Positions 63,136-64,000 of a DNA stretch of 64,000 nucleotides are shown piece after piece. Each line of letters begins with the position of its first letter. Position 1 is the first letter of the stretch. The DNA is from Halolamina pelagica (GTDB lineage Archaea > Halobacteriota > Halobacteria > Halobacteriales > Haloferacaceae): the NCBI RefSeq assembly GCF_001307315.1, contig NZ_LGUC01000001.1, positions 124,001-188,000 on the forward strand. The letters run 5' to 3'. Under the pieces are notes generated by a model that worked only from the letters and a program-made list of their open reading frames with translations, ran no database searches and was not told the DNA's origin. The position numbers and the translations under genes were made by a program.

Positions 63136-63186
63136 CCCTACCCTACTTCGCTCACCCCATACGGGGTTCGCTCGTTGAGGGTAGGG
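63136..63186. repeat. Imperfect hairpin at the TnpB-proximal element end
   Basis: A left arm (63136-63158) and a right arm (63163-63186) pair imperfectly around the loop ATAC, with matching CCCTAC/GTAGGG ends and CCCC/GGGG next to the loop. It lies downstream of tnpB, where the right end and guide (omega/re) RNA of IS200/IS605-type elements are found. It may also terminate the Vms1 transcript. The exact RNA boundaries cannot be seen. Confidence 0.6.
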
Positions 63187-63208
63187 CTTTGATGTGGACT
63201 CCCGGCAA

Positions 63209-64000
63209 TCAGTCCCCGGCAATGGGCTGGTGACTCTTGCCGTTCAACGTCCCACCATTCACACGCACGTCTACTGGTGCGTCTCCGCTCCCCGACTTGG
63301 GCGAGGAACGGAGTCTGTGTTGTCGCTTTCGGGCATAGCGTATCCCGATATTCTTCGCTGCATTGTAGTCTGCGTTGGCCTCGTAGCCACACTTCTGGCA
63401 ATGGAAGTGTTCGCCGTTACGGTTCGACTCGTGCGTGAACCCACAGTCCGTTCGAGAACAGCGTTGGGACGTGTGGTTCGGCTCAACTTGCTTCACGGAG
63501 ACGCCCTGTTCGGGCGCTTTGTACTCCACATACTCGGCGAGGCGTCGGAACGCCCAGATGTGGTGCCACTTCGCCTGTGGAAGTTGCTCTCGGATGTTGG
63601 TCAAGTCCTCAAACACAATAACACCGCAATCGTGATCGACAGCTTCCGTGACGAGTTCGTTGGCGACGGTGTGGATGTACTGTTTCCGCCACGCTTCTTC
63701 CCGCTTTCCGAGGCGAAGCAGAGCGTCGTGCGCGGCTTGCGTCCCGCGCTGTTGCATCTCACCACGTCGCTTCTCGAATTCACGGCACCAGTGATCGTAT
63801 TCGTCGCCCTGCCAGAACGTGCCGGTCGAAGCTACTGCGAGGCTGTTGACGCCGAGGTCGATACCAAGAACTGTTTGGTGCTCGGTATCTTCCGAAACCT
63901 CGGACTCGTCGGTATCGTACTTTCGCGTCGTGATATGGAAGTAGAACTCGTCAGTCGCCTTGTCGTATTGGAGTGTGCTCGCCCGGAACTCGTAGTCCTC
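63209..64000 (-). CDS. tnpB: TnpB (OrfB) RNA-guided nuclease of an IS1341/IS200-IS605-type element, partial at the window edge
   Basis: The visible 263 residues are the C-terminal part; the 5' end lies beyond 64000. [14 protein letters not shown] carries the first RuvC Asp, [10 protein letters not shown] the Glu, and the zinc ribbon has QRCSRTDCG and [18 protein letters not shown], with Asp in ANADYN. TnpB is an RNA-guided nuclease related to Cas12 that helps IS200/IS605 elements persist. No tnpA is visible in this window. The stop at 63209 precedes the hairpin region. The protein is less acidic and the DNA less G+C-rich than its neighbours, consistent with a mobile element. Confidence 0.93.
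   Translation of the reverse strand, partial: EDYEFRASTLQYDKATDEFYFHITTRKYDTDESEVSEDTEHQTVLGIDLGVNSLAVASTGTFWQGDEYDHWCREFEKRRGEMQQRGTQAAHDALLRLGKREEAWRKQYIHTVANELVTEAVDHDCGVIVFEDLTNIREQLPQAKWHHIWAFRRLAEYVEYKAPEQGVSVKQVEPNHTSQRCSRTDCGFTHESNRNGEHFHCQKCGYEANADYNAAKNIGIRYARKRQHRLRSSPKSGSGDAPVDVRVNGGTLNGKSHQPIAGD

Overview
The window is haloarchaeal chromosome (class Halobacteria). Most of it is very G+C-rich, the predicted proteins are strongly acidic, and TATA-like boxes lie about 25-30 nt upstream of largely leaderless starts. The gene set is diagnostic: CetZ tubulin-like protein, archaeal aEF1B next to a 59-residue four-CxxC zinc-finger protein, split GuaA, archaeosine RaSEA, CofC/CofG/CofH for F420, PurS/PurQ, haloarchaeal Lrp, an APC permease fused to universal-stress domains, and an IS1341-type TnpB. 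I cannot name the genus.

Layout. 1-8.9 kb is a surface-polysaccharide or glycan block: a polytopic membrane protein, a sulfatase/phosphotransferase-like enzyme, a polysaccharide deacetylase, an AlkP-superfamily phosphodiesterase, a GT4 glycosyltransferase, a UDP-sugar dehydrogenase and a sugar epimerase. Its first ~3.7 kb looks less G+C-rich than the rest. 8.9-17 kb supplies nucleotide-sugar precursors (GlmS, two GlmU-like nucleotidyltransferase/left-handed-helix proteins) and lipid-carrier recycling (UppP), together with an SMR transporter and one gene-free stretch. 17-28.8 kb is mixed core and accessory sequence: an RHH/RelE toxin-antitoxin pair, aEF1B, a zinc-finger protein, ribosomal protein L11, a CrcB fluoride-channel pair, an M42 peptidase, a zinicin-like metalloprotease, a GIDE-domain membrane protein, an AAC(3)-like protein and a HicBA pair. 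28.9-41.3 kb carries a Cas4-nuclease/Dna2-type helicase, cetZ, cofC-cofG, an MscS channel, cofH, purC, a PQQ-propeller lipoprotein and purS-purQ. 41.4-54.3 kb is transport and small-molecule metabolism: a THI5-like binding protein, an APC permease with USP partner, RaSEA, an S9 peptidase, an aldo/keto reductase, PHP and cupin proteins, and an Lrp / TrkA-N / APC-USP locus. 54.5-64 kb holds a secreted acidic three-repeat protein, the overlapping run pyrG-guaA(B)-small protein, an amidohydrolase, XapX, a cyclophilin, a Vms1/VLRF1-type protein and a TnpB cut by the window edge.

The most striking global signal is technical. Thirteen interrupted reading frames in nine genes, including guaA, purC, purQ and cetZ, can each be restored by adding one base to a homopolymer run, and every one is a -1 deletion. 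I annotate these genes as full-length CDS carrying an apparent frameshift and give the run position in each entry. The more biological leads are the Lrp-type operator between lrp and the TrkA/permease operon, the palindrome upstream of the THI5-like gene, the triple-repeat secreted protein, the TnpB end hairpin abutting the Vms1 stop codon, and a possible regulator remnant near 59.1 kb.
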